Source: Agelaius tricolor
Lineage: Eukaryota; Chordata; Aves; Passeriformes; Icteridae
Length of the DNA: 64,000 bases
Direction: 5' to 3'
Assembly: GCA_023055355.1 (NCBI GenBank)
Contig: JALJCS010000001.1
Location: 49,543,381-49,607,380 of the forward strand
Shown here: piece by piece, positions 11,579 through 24,600 of the stretch
How positions within the stretch are numbered: the stretch's first letter is position 1
How the letters are laid out: each line of letters starts with the position of its first letter
Notes under the pieces: generated by a model
Databases searched by the model: none
The model's input: the letters and a program-made list of their open reading frames with translations, nothing else
Told to the model about the DNA's origin: nothing
Program-made: the position numbers and the translations under genes

Positions 11579-14500
11579 ACTCTTGCACTGCCAGTCTGAA
11601 TTGTTTCGAATGGCCAGAGAGCTGCCTTTGTAATCCTATTCTGTGCTTTGGCCCTGTGCCTAAGCTTGGTGATCTTGGCCATTTGCACCGACACAGAAGT
11701 CTACTGTGAAGGAAAAAGAGGGGACAAAACTTCCCTGAATTAATTTTTACTGTGCCACAGATACTAAGGAGTTTCTCAGCCTGACTGAAGAAACAGTGCA
11801 TATATTCCAAAATGAGAGGAATTGCAGGTTCTTTGTTTTGAAAATGTCTTCCAGACTAAAGAAAGAAGGGGAGCTTACCACAAAAGACTGCATGGAATTA
11901 AATTCATCTGCTACAGAAGGATGGAGAATTCAGCAGCACCTTCTGAGGTTTGAGTAAATGACAAGTGGTATCAAACTTGATCCTTTAATATGAAGTTGTA
12001 GCAGCAGGAAAAATTATAGAGAATCAGTAACGTACCAAATTAAGTACATCAAATTAAATGTGACCTCTCATCACACAATCAACTCAGATTACCTAATTAA
12101 TGATGAGAATATTGAAAAAGTCTTAGGCTGCAGTTAGAGAAAGACATTTTCTGCATCAGTAAATACAATCCTTCTGCAAAGACAGGAACAGAGCAGCTCT
12201 GTGTACCAGTCCCCAGCCAGAGAGCACCTCTGCTCCTGAAACCATGAAGAGGCCAAAGGGCTGCAACCATGCAGCTAAGAGAGAGCAGAATGGTTTTCAA
12301 GCACTGAAACACTGTGAAAGATAGTGGAAGAAATAATAATAATAATAATCATCATAATCATAAATTGTAAGAAAGATTGATCTGGCTTGCAAAGCATAAG
12401 CATATATGGCAGTGTGTGTACTTCACTGAAACTAAGTAGTGGTATCAAGGATAAAGTCCAGTGATTTGTCTCCGTGGGCAAGTTAATTGTTATATAAGCA
12501 ACATAGACTGTAAAACTGAAGGAAAGATTGGCACATCTTTTGGAGACAAGCTAAATAGGCCTCTACTCAGGGGCTCAATGATCAATAAATGCCTTTCCTG
12601 TGTAATGCTACTTGCATCTTACTGAGCCTTCAAAAATTGTTTTTGCAAAATCTTTCTCAAAGACATAATGGGATGCAACTTCTTTTATAAGAAGAGTTTC
12701 TGTAAGGCAGATGCACCCGACAATACTTCCCATTAGTTCTCAAACAGCTTTCATTTTAAGTACTTCACCTATATATGAACACAGTGTGCTCATTTGTAAA
12801 TGATGAAGGAAATTCTTGTTTCAGAATGTTTCATACCAATCTTTCCCAGGTAAAAATGATCAGAGAGGTTTCTAATCAATTAAAAAGCAGCCTCAATGTA
12901 TTCTGTTTTAAAATGTCCCCAGGGACATTTTCAGTCACTGCTTTTAACACTAGTTGCCCTGCTCTGTCTGCTTCTCCATAATTCTGTCTTTTTAATAAAC
13001 ATCTTTGTTATCAAAATTAGCTTAGCCTGAAAAAATGCAAGTTTTCCTTGGGGACCAAGGAGGATTTTTCTGCAGAGTATAAAGCACATTGCCTAAACTG
13101 TTTCAGAGTTACAGATCATTAAAAATAAATTACCCATTTTGAATATTTTAGAAGCCATTGCTATAAAGATTAGAGGTAGCTATCTGGCTTGCTAGAACTT
13201 GGAAATCACCACTAAAAAGGAGAACTAGAAATAATTGAAAGCAAATGAAGACTTGATAATAGTTCATGAAAGATTACTTGGACACACATAAGTTAACATG
13301 CCATTTGCATAACATGTTAGTAAGTATTTTGTATGGAGTTTTTTTATTCGTCTTTTGAGAGTTTTTCTTTATTTGTTTTAACAGAAAAAAAAAGGAAAAA
13401 ACCCCAGGATTTAATTTTTGGCATACTTGAGCAAAAGTCTGTTTTTCCTGGTGAAGTCAATTTATGAGACAGAATGGGAGGAAAGCATTTTCACTTGAAA
13501 AGTGACCCTCCATCACTGTTTCATTGCACTCAGGGTCATAACTAACTCGTGAAAATAACAGAAATATTCACACCAGTCATAAACCTTCCCTTGGTCATTT
13601 CCTGCCCATGCCTGCCCACTTGGGTAAGTTCCCAAAAAGCTAATGGCATCTCTCTCCAAATTATTTTGGAGAAATGAATTGACTCAGTGCTCCTTGGGAT
13701 AGTTTTAATGAGCGAGCATCACCTACTGGAAAGAATTTGAGAAACGCACAAAAAAAGTCATGACTGCCTCCTTCATCTTTCTCTCAATCATGGAATGGGT
13801 AAGAGCATGTCAAGAGTCTGCAGAGGCACTGATCCTGCTGGACAGAGACATCTCAGCCTCCCCCAGCCTGACCCTACAGCTGGGACTGGGCAGGCAGCTG
13901 GGAGAGACACACCATGCCTGTCCATGTGTGTTGGAGCAGACACAAGAAGGAAAATGTTAGCTTGGTTTGCAACTCGATTGTTTGCCAAGGAAGCAAGTCT
14001 TGTCAGAAACATAAAAGAGATGTTGAGAGACAAATAAGGGATCAAAATTCTTCCCTGCTTTCTTGCCTGCTTTTGGATGGAAATAAAATGCAGAAAGTCC
14101 ATTTTGTTCCTTTGGGCATTTGAAGATAATAACCAAGCTGCAAATAGTGAGCTGAATGATAAAACTTCTGACCTTCTAACCTTTTTTTCCTGCAGTCTTA
14201 CACAAGCTCACTGCCTTTGAACAGTTTGTGGTGAGAAGGCTCCAGCCTTGAGCCTTTAAACACACTAATGATAGCATCCCAAAAATAAAAATACTTATTT
14301 CCCAGTTCAACTGAACCTCAGGGGCTCTATTACTTTTCTTCAAAGAATACACTGGTAATGTATAAATCAGACTTTTGCTTACTACTTTTCTTGTGTAAAC
14401 CTTCTTTCTCATTGAGAAAACAAACACAAAGGAGAGAGTTGAAGGCCATTTTCTATTTTTTCAGGGACAAAGTGATGCTTAGACTCATGGTTTATGTAGA

Positions 14501-17500
14501 ATTAAAAGTCACAGAATCTAAATCACAGCAGCAGTCCTCATGAGAGCTGTGTAAACTTGTGCTCTGATATGAATGAAGAACCAAACTTCCTTACTTTAGA
14601 AAATGTAGCCAGCTAGACTGACAGGACAAGTTTCCTCACTACCCATGGAAGGAAGGATCATTTTCTGGTAATTGTGGGATTCAGGACTCCAAACAACACC
14701 TGTTGACAGCTAGAAGGTGGACACAGCTGCCCAGATCTGCCTCATTCTCTCTCTACCTGCACTCATAATAAGACTTCAGATATTCAGCTTTGTGATACTA
14801 CTGTTGGGCATCTCTATCATAGAAAAAAAAAAAGGCACTAATGCTCCCAGCTTTCTTTTTAGCTTGGCCTTATCCATCAAAGGAAGCCCTTTTAAGCTCA
14901 TGCCAAATTTGCTGGTATAGCTTCTTTTTTCTTTTCTTCTCTGTCCAATGCTCTCCTCCTCTTAGACTGAACAATGAGTGAACAATATGAAAAAGGTGGC
15001 CCTAGCACCCTTTGTTTCCAATATGATATTGTTTCCCTATGTGAGTTTTCTTTTTCTAAATTGGAAAGTTTGACAATGCAAGTGACCAACATCTGAATGT
15101 ATGTTTTCTCCCTCAAAATTTGAGTTTGATAAGCTTACTTGAGGTCAAAAGGGCAAAGGAGAAATTCAGGTGCAGTTGTATAACTGCTGCATATAGAAAC
15201 ACAAATATATAAATGGGGAAATGCATAGTTGTGGAAAACACAGTACAAAACCTGATAACGGGCAAAATATTTCTGCAAGTTTATGCATTTTTAGCTGTAA
15301 GCATCCATTTAACTTTATGGAATAGAATCTCCAGTTTGCACTACAGCTCTAGTGATTAGTAGAAAAATGTTATTTCACATGCCACTTGTTATTAATGATT
15401 ATAGTATTTGTTTAATGACTAGTCTATTTTTTCCCATGTTCCCATGACAGCAATTATCACATTGTTTTAGGTATTGTGATTAAGGATGGTAATTTTAAAG
15501 GGTGTCATTTACTACTGATTACTATATTGTGTCCCATGAATAGCTATACCTCATTATGGTGCACACTATTGTGGCAAAAAAGAAGAAAAGAGAGCCTTGC
15601 CTGAGGCTTGGTGAAGGGGAAGGAAATTAAATGTTAACTTGAAAGAAAGCTTCGGTGTAAACACACAATTGCTTGCTTGGAATACAGCACTCTCAGATGG
15701 TCACTGTGTAGTGAAGATAAAGACAAACGGAAGGGAGTGTGGAATTTTGTGTCTTCATAAAAATTTTCCTTTAATCCTCAAAAATTATTCAAATCCTAAC
15801 AGAATTCCAGTTGCTAAAGTTGCCTACCTACAGAAGTAACAAGGATAATATATGTTTATTTGCATAAAGGAATACAGGCAATACAGCTTGATGACAGTGA
15901 ATTGTTACAGCCTTGTGTGAGGCATCTGAATTACTCTTATATGTGAAGTTTTTTCTATTTCCTAACATAAAGTATATAACATCCTAGGCTAAGAAGAACT
16001 ACATTGTTTTATACCCTCTTATATGATATAGGCTATGTTACTGATGGCTACATTGTGTACTCCATTGTCCTAAAACATGAATTACAAAAGTTGAGAGATT
16101 TCTGAAACAGCTATTTCCCTTGTACAACACAGTATCCTTAGCAAAACGTATTTTAGATTTCTGCCAGTCGTACATGCAGAATTTTTTGTCATTATATTTA
16201 CTCCAGTAGTGAATACGAAAGAAGGAGCAAACTTGCAACCTTGTCACCTTTCTCTCTTCCAGCTGTATACTGGAACAGTAAAAAAACCCCTCAAAATATT
16301 ATAGATATCCTACAGCCTTGGGGAACAGCATAGTGACCCTTTCTGTTCAAGTAGTGGAACAGTCACAACAGTAATGACACACTTCCTTTGTTATTACTGG
16401 AGCACTTCCTTTGTTGGCAGCCTGGAGCAGTCTGCCATGAAAATATCACCTGATTTAGCAAGGCACTTATTATCCCAGGACATTTTGTACATACAACTTT
16501 CAGCAGATTGCTTCAGCACTAGAGCAAAATGAAAAAAATAACTTGGATCTTAGTGCTTTCCAAAAAAGTTTCAAAATCCTTTTCACCAAGCCCAATCCTT
16601 CAAGCTGATGAGCTGTTGGCTAAAAATGTCTAAGATGAAAGATCAAATTCCAGTGAAGATCACAGACAAAGTAGCTAGATCTTTTGGAACATTAAGAGGT
16701 AATGAAGAAATACACTGAAGAGTAAAATAGGGCCAAAAATTTTATGTTTTGCTCTTCCTTTTTAGACTTGTACAGCTCTTTGACATGCAGTTGTGTATGT
16801 GGCTGCCTGCTACCTCCATGTTATGAAATGTTGTGTCTCCCAAAAGGCCCTTCATCAGGCAAAACTGCTAACTTCCATGTAGAGACAGCAAGAAGTACCA
16901 CCATGTCACTTGAGGGCCTTTGAAAATACAAGTACCACAAACATCTGACTTGCTCAGTGTTAGAATTAAAGAAACATCCTGTGGATGGGAACATAGGAAC
17001 CACCTATTTTTTGCTATTTCAAGTTCAAGATGGATATGAAATCAGGTGGATTCCCATAATCACCAGAGCATAAAATAACATCAGGGCAACCTGGCAATGA
17101 GAAGAGAATCAGACTTGCTCATTTCTTAAAATTTTTCCCCTTCAAGTTTCCCACACATGCATTTCAGGCATTTATCACAGAAGAGAAATTATGGCAAAGA
17201 ACAAAGTCTCAGAGAAGAAAGGCAGAAAAATATAAGAGATCGATTAAGCAGCTTGAAAAGCATGGCTGAAGGAAAAGGGTGAATCATAAACCCAAAATTC
17301 CATACTTGTTCTGTGAGGTACTGCCAAACACTTTGACATACAGGCAGGCAAAGCAGCTACTGCCAAACTACTCTATAGAAATTCCCTTTCCTAATGCAAT
17401 TGTGGGATGGGATATTTACCCACATCTCAATAAAGTCTGTAGAGTACAGTTATGGTGTGTACACAGGATATATATGGAGGTCATTTTCGTAGTACTAGAA

Positions 17501-18570
17501 CTTTCTAACAAGAGGGCAGCAATATAACTTTTGAAAGTTGACCAAATTAGACAATTATTGCCAAGCTATGTGCCTATGCTTTAGTATAGGATTTTATTTG
17601 CTTTATATTTTTCATGGAAAACTGAGATTACTGAATCAGGGCTTTTGGGCTTTTGTCTTCTTTTATAGAAAAACATCTGGTTCCTAATGACTAAAGCTTA
17701 GCAAATGGAAATGGCTGGGCACTTTGGATGGCATTTTTTCAAGAATAGGACACTAAATTCATCTCCATGTTCAAGCTCCCCTTACAATTCATAAAGATAT
17801 AGGGCTTAGCTCAGATGCCTAAATGTGGACCTCTAGTACTCTTTGAATTACATTGTGACATCCAAAACTCCAGGGCTGCACATATGAATAGAGTTAATGG
17901 AGTTTAGCAAAAAATTCATGTTTCTCTAAAACTCAGAACTAAGACTGAGGCTAGCTGCTTGAACAAAGACACACAAAGTGCCATTTCAGAAGACCCAGGT
18001 CACTCCTCCCAGCCTTCATGAAGCTTTGCGGAGGGACACTGGTCTTCCCTAGTTCTTCCATCATATCTGACTATGTGACTGTCTTGGAAACTCTAGAATA
18101 ACTCAAAAAGTACACAGCACCTCTGTCAGGGCAACTATCTTGAATGCAAGATCTCCGTTGACTACAGCAGGAACATAGATAGGTCCCTTGCATGTAGACC
18201 CCCAAATAATAGGGACCTTTTTTAGGCATCATAGTCACAAACAGATTCCCATCCTTTGAAGATGTGAGTGGAAAAATCCTTAATCACACAAGTCCAAGAC
18301 TCCTCAAGCACAGTGCTGGTGGTGTGGTCACACTTGCTCAAATTTGGTTTCCTCTTTTTCCTCTTGCTTTGTTTTCTGGAACACAAAATAGTTGGTAAGT
18401 GGTGGTGGTGTTCTCAGCACTATTTTTCAGTTAAGCTCAAAAGTGGTTTTGGGCTTTTTTTGCTGACTTACCCAAACTGGATATATAAAGAAATAACAAC
18501 ATTATTCACCTGGTGTCTCTCTGTGTCAGCCTTTGCATGATTTCTGGAACAGCTTAACTGATGTATGTCT
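11579..18570. other. Non-coding AT-rich sequence
   Basis: No supported gene. It contains an (AAT)n microsatellite at about 12330-12350 and an A-run near 14822-14833. The segment at about 15330-15560 is unique and dense in TAAT/ATTA words, with no recognised repeat. Frames of up to 104 codons near 13788-14102 occur on both strands over a GC-richer patch and show no domain. Confidence 0.5.
12330..12350. repeat. (AAT)n microsatellite
   Basis: About six AAT units followed by degenerate ATC/ATA triplets to 12361. This produces a run of isoleucine and methionine codons on the minus strand, a low-complexity artefact. Confidence 0.9.
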
Positions 18571-18650
18571 TGGGGTTTTTTGTTTTGTTTTTGGGGTGGT
18601 TTTTTTTGTTTTGTTTTGTTTTGTTTTGGTGTTTTTGTTGGGTTTTTTGC
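18571..18650. repeat. T/G-rich tract with (TTTTG)n core
   Basis: The core of about six TTTTG units at 18598-18628 is flanked by T-rich sequence with GGGG and GGTG interruptions. The complementary strand reads as Lys/Gln/Pro-rich codons and gives a false reading frame. Confidence 0.9.
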
Positions 18651-21600
18651 TAATGAATAAAAAATTGTGACAATCCTAGGGTTTACTCTTCTGCAGTAAG
18701 CAAATCTGTCCTTGGAAGACTTATCGGCATCCAGAAAACAGCCATTTGTGTCCAAGCAACAGCCTCAACCATTCTGCTCTTTGCCCTCTTCCTCTTAAGT
18801 GACTGGAAATGTTCAAACAATGACAAATAGAAAACTTGTAAATCCCTGAAAAAGGTTGACACTGGCAAGGATGAAGCTCACAGTGTGAAGGTCACAGAGC
18901 ATGTGAGACTAAAAGTACCTCAGGCAATAATTCTGGCTCTCACAGAGCTGACATCAACCATGACATTAATGAGACAGCTGCAAAAAAACCCCTTATATCC
19001 AGCAACCAACGATAACACAAATACCTAAGGACAGGTTGTGGGAGCCTCTTTTCTATGATGATTGCAGAGGCTTCAGTACCCCACATACCCTTATCTAGTG
19101 CCTGCTACTGCTGCTCTCTTCAGTGAAGATCTACCTGACCTGCAAGTGTCAGTAAGAGCTGATGTCTTTTACACTATTCAGATGAAATATCAAGGCTTCA
19201 AGTACATTACAGGGGTTTCCTTTGTGGATTTCTCACCCTTCCTGGCTATTTTTCTTTCCTTGAATAATAGGGAAACAAGATTTTAGAATGATACCTTATC
19301 AATGACTTCTAATCTTACAGTCACCAAGCCCATCCACCTCAATCCACTTCAAATTGCAATTTAGGATGGTTTGGAACTGTGTAAGCAGCTGCTCAGTTTC
19401 ATTTGATGTTGTACTAAACATTCCAGGAGCACACAGACTAGGGTTTAGCAGATGGAGCAGTGTTAGGCAGATGATGGTACAACAAGCATGTGTGGTACCT
19501 CGGATAATCACAGGATAGCAGTGCTCTAAGCCAGTTGGTCAGCTGGCCTCTTCCCCACTGCAGGAAAACACAACATTGCTAGCAAGTGTTCAGCTTCTTC
19601 CTACAAACCCTTATTTCCCTCTTCACCATTTTCATTCTTTGCACTTCTCCTGTTTCTCTCAGGATGAAATTACTTTCATGCCAGCTTCATCTCAAAAATC
19701 TTGAGTTCTGCTCCTTCCGTATCACATATTCAGGGAAAGGAAAAAATATCTAGTAGCAGAGTTATCATTTGAGCAAACTTCTTCTTGCACAAACTAAAAA
19801 TGGGGAAGTAGAGGGCTTAACTTTGGAAATCCATCAATGGAACTGAACCCATTAAGAAACAGGGTTGAATTAGCACAATTCATGTCATACATCTAAACAA
19901 TTTTCAGTATTTCCATACATGAAGAGTGGCAAGTCCCAAGAAATTTAATGGTGTGTACAATCAATGGCTTCCATTAGTTGTTTTTCCCTTCAGGTTGTGC
20001 TAAATGCCTTTACTAACAAAAGATTACAGTTATTGCATTTTTACAGTTCCTATAAGGCCTGTTGCTAATTAACATGTTGTCTTAGTCATATTTTTAATTT
20101 GTTTGTTTATTTTATTTCTAGGTTTCAGTCAAATTATGGAAGAGAAAAAGCATCATATATAATGTTTGTAAAACTGTTAAAATAAAGATTTGATGAATGA
20201 CTTACCCATACTACCCAATAGAAATAAAATCATGTGCAGAATGAAAAATTCTACATGAGCTATTTGCTAACAGAAAAAAAGGGAATTCTGCCAGCCCCAG
20301 ATGTTAGAAGATAATACCATTTAATTTGGCATTGATGAGACACACTTCATTTAAGATACTCCTATTTATAGAAATGGGGTGACTTATCATAGAATCATAG
20401 AGTATCTATTTTCAAATACATGAATATTCTTGTCTGTATCACTGTGCTGTTTTTTAGAATTTAAATCATTTTGTATAATCTGACCATCAAGACTATTCTT
20501 GCAATTCACCAGTGTGTCATTCTCCTTTTTGGGCTTCTAAAAAAAATCAAATACTTGCAGGTACTTTTTCTCAGGACAGATTTATTTTCTAATTAAAAAA
20601 AAAAATATCTCCAACATTACCTTCTCTCTCTTTCTGGAGCCACTATAAGATTTAAAAAGAATTTTTTCATAAAGCCTAATATTTAACCAGAGGATAGCTC
20701 TTTCCCAACAAATTCCTTCCTTTCCTCAACAGCATAGCACTTCAAAGTCTTTGGTTTGATTACATAGATCCTGAAGCTGGTTTTCCATCATACAATATAT
20801 CCTAACCATTAGATAAGAATTGCACAAAAAAAAATCTTTCAAAAGAAATAGAAGCAAAGGAAAAGAAGAAGCTGTTTCTCAAAAGGTAATTTGTCAATTG
20901 ATGCAAGAAAGGAATCATAATATAAAAATGTTTGCAATAACCTGAAAAGCTACTGCAAAATATCTGTCCTTTCTCCTCCAGAATATCCCAAGTAAAAGTA
21001 AATTATCATTTTGGCTAATAATGCCAAATCAAACTTTGAATTCTGTACTTGCAACAATGCTCTTCTGACATATAAAACAGGTGAGGCTTGTAGGGAGAAA
21101 TAGTAAGGATCTCTTATGGAAACTGAGATAATAATTTGGGAAGCTGGACAAGGTTTTTATCACTCAGAAAGCACATGAAGTGGATAACAGATTTTACCTT
21201 CCTTAACAGAGACTGCCTTTGCCTTCTATAATGTGTCATTTTCCTGATAGTCTCTTGGTGATTTTCCACTCAGCTTGAGCACCGCAGACAATTAAATCCA
21301 GAAACTGTTAGACTTCAAAAAAAGTTTTTCAAATTCTTATTTTTTACTAGTTGGAGCTGGTTCAAGGAAGTACATCACTATAGCAGTATGAAAAAAATTT
21401 CTGAGTTAATTAATGTACCTTTAATTAATACACAGGGACACAAAGGGAAAGAGGAAAGCTATAAATACTGAAATGCCACATCATGTTATCTTTAAGTGAC
21501 TAAACAAGACATGTGAAGGAATAAAGGTCTTTTTAAGTCATGTTTCTGAGTTGTCTCCTGGGGTCTGTCACAAAAAGGTGCTGCTTACTTCAAGAAATCC

Positions 21601-24600
21601 TGTGGCTAAGAAATAAAACTGAATTCCGGATTCCAGCATACAGAAATATTTGTACCACAACTAGATCAAAAAATGTCAATGGGCAAAACCACCAACAGCA
21701 GAATAAATTAGAACAAACAAGAAAAACTAGGTGGTAATTCACTTTACAATCACTTTCTCTCTAGCAGAGAACTGCTTCAGGAGTTACTTCCTCTATCAAA
21801 GCATAAATCTCTTTTGATTTATGCTGCCTGCTCAGCCTTTTCAATTCCTGGCTTCTTTCCATTCTCTAAAGGATCCAGGAACATCCAAAGCTTTTCAGAA
21901 AATACCAAAGGCCATCCTATGTGCAGTTGTTGTAAGAGCAGTTGGGTGAAATTTCACATATGTTTAATATTTTTATATATCCCTCCCCCTTTTGTTAGTA
22001 ATGTTGCAAGTACAGGAAATAAGGGATTGTGCACAATGTAGCTCTTTGTTTTGCTTGGAATCATTTTTGACCTATCACCTGAAGAATTATGACACCTTAA
22101 AGTAACAGCTCACGGTCTACAAAGAACTGTTTCAGTCACGCAGAAAACCCTCACCTCCACTGACTTGTCCTACTGGTGCATCACCAGTTTAACTTTTGCT
22201 GCCTGCAACCAGAATCAGAAGGTCTCATATGCAAACACTGCCCTTGCATGAGGCTTATCCTTTAGCTTTATGCTTGATCCTGTAGTGTCAACAATCGCCC
22301 AAGTAACAGCCCCACCTTGCACAATGCAGTCAACATATGAAACCCATTGTATTTTCCAGCCATCATACCACTCACATTGGTCTGGAGGCATTGAATGAAT
22401 TAAAAAGGACTTCACCTTTATTAAGGGAAAATCTTAATAGTCACTTATTCACTTAATAGCTGAGATTATGCAATCAATGTCTTGAACCCATACAATTGTT
22501 TAAAACTTAGTATGCAAGAGGTTTATCTAAAATTGAGAGTCAGATCCAATTTAAAAACAGCACAATACTTCTCTTTGAAACAGAAAACTCTTCAGCTTGA
22601 CCATTCAATGTAGCCCAGGAGATATCAAGGAATAGTGAATTTTTGCTTATATCCAATTTCCCTAAGAAGATACTAATAACACGAAGTCAGTAAAATCTCT
22701 ACCCAAAGAATTTTGGGAAGTTGTTTGCTGCTGTGCATAAGCAGTGTAGGAAGTGGCCCTCCTGAACTGGTAAATTTACAAGCGTGGGTGTTTTTGCAAA
22801 AATGAAAGACAGCAGAGAATGAGAGCCTCGTAAATCTCCAAGGCCATGAGATACCACAGCTTCATAATTCTTGTTCGGATATGCAATCGTAACAAAGGAA
22901 CTTTTCTCATCACATCTCAGCAAGCACAGAAAAAGGAATCTCTTCAGAAATGTTTCTTTCAGACTTTCAGAAATATCTCTCAACTGGGGACATATTTCTT
23001 GAGTTTTTTCTTCATTAGCTGATCTTACCTGCATTTTCAGTTGACTATGTAGAGTGAATATTTTACTGTTAAGAAAGATGTTTTCACCTTTACTTCAAGA
23101 ACAAATTATTCTCAATACATTGTCTTTACAGTTTTGTCATTAGATTGTTCTATTCAGTTTCTGCAAGATCATTCAAGCTCCACGGCTTTAGTTTAAAAAG
23201 GCTGACCTGAAAATGAATATAAAGATTTTTAAATGACTTTTACATTAAGGACTCTAGAATTTCCTCTTTTCAAGAAATGGCCTTAGCTGGGAAGCATCCC
23301 ACTGCAGAAACTGCCCCGTCACATCTGGAGTAGGCAGCAAGCACTCAAGAGTGATGCCTTGCAAAACTTCTTCATCCTAGGCAAAATGTAACATACTGCT
23401 TCTCAAAGCACATGAGAGAAATCCAACAACGCAGGCTGGATTTTTTGCAGCTCTACTTGGGTACTCCTCTTCTTCCCACTAGGAAGCTTGAAAGCAGGGA
23501 GAAGAGCAAACACAAGGGATGGCCAAGGACTTCAGTCAATGGTAACAATGAAGGAGCATGAATCATGCCTGTTTAGCAGGTTCATATAAATTTTTTCCTG
23601 TTGGCTTGAAACTCTTCTCCATTAAATAATTTCCTTATAAGAAAAAAAAGGGTGGAGAAATACAGTTGCCTTATGAGGCATTAGTAAGAGTTCATTCCTA
23701 GGCCAATGGGTGATGTTGCTCGACAGTGCCATCCTAAAAATAAATCTATAGGGAAGTAGCCTTCATTCCAATTTGAAGATACATTTGTAAATAAATGTTA
23801 GACTTTGAATTCCCTCAAATTCTTCTTAAGTTGTTGAGTCTAGTGCCAGTTCCTATCTTTCCTTTCTAATGCCCACAGAAGTAAATAAAGTTCAGTTTAA
23901 AAGAATGTAGGATCTGAAGAAAGTTGTAATTAGAAGATGTGTGAAGCAGTTTTAAAATGACCTTTCCATGTCAGGCACTACTAACAGAAACTGCTAGCAG
24001 TAATTTAAAGCAATGATGAAGAATGTGCTGTAACTGGTGGACAGAGTCAGCTCCAGTTCTTCACTATCTCCTCTGCAGTCCCACCAGCAGATGCAGAGGC
24101 AGCTGCACCCCTGAGGAAAGTGAAATTCACTGTATGGGCCATTCACTGCTGCCCCAATGGAAGATGTTGGAGCCAGCCACAACATGAAGCAATCCCAGGG
24201 TGCCTCCATCTGACCAAAGGTTAAATCAAGAATCTGGGAGCACAAATATGACTTATAGCACTTTGTTCTTGGTTGCACTGCATGATGAGAAAATTTACCT
24301 CAGATTCACTCATGGGTTTGGTGTTAACATAATCAGGTAATCACAGTTCTACCAATTGAAAGGAGGAAAATGACATTTACATTCAAGAACTCTGTTTTAT
24401 CTACCTCTGCACACAAATAACTGCAAGCTAAAAATATTAGAAAAATACCAAAAGAAATATCATTTTTCAGCAAAAACATGTTCCTTATTGTTGAGTGACT
24501 GATTGATTTTTTTTTCCCCTGCAGCATAATACAATTATTGGAAATTACAAAGCAATAACAAAGACTCTCTCAGCATAAAATGGTTAGAGGATCAGAAATC

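Noticed and set aside
20110..20185. Splice-acceptor-like tract followed by AATAAA, a possible last exon
   Set aside because: Both motifs are frequent in AT-rich DNA and no coding or transcript evidence links them.
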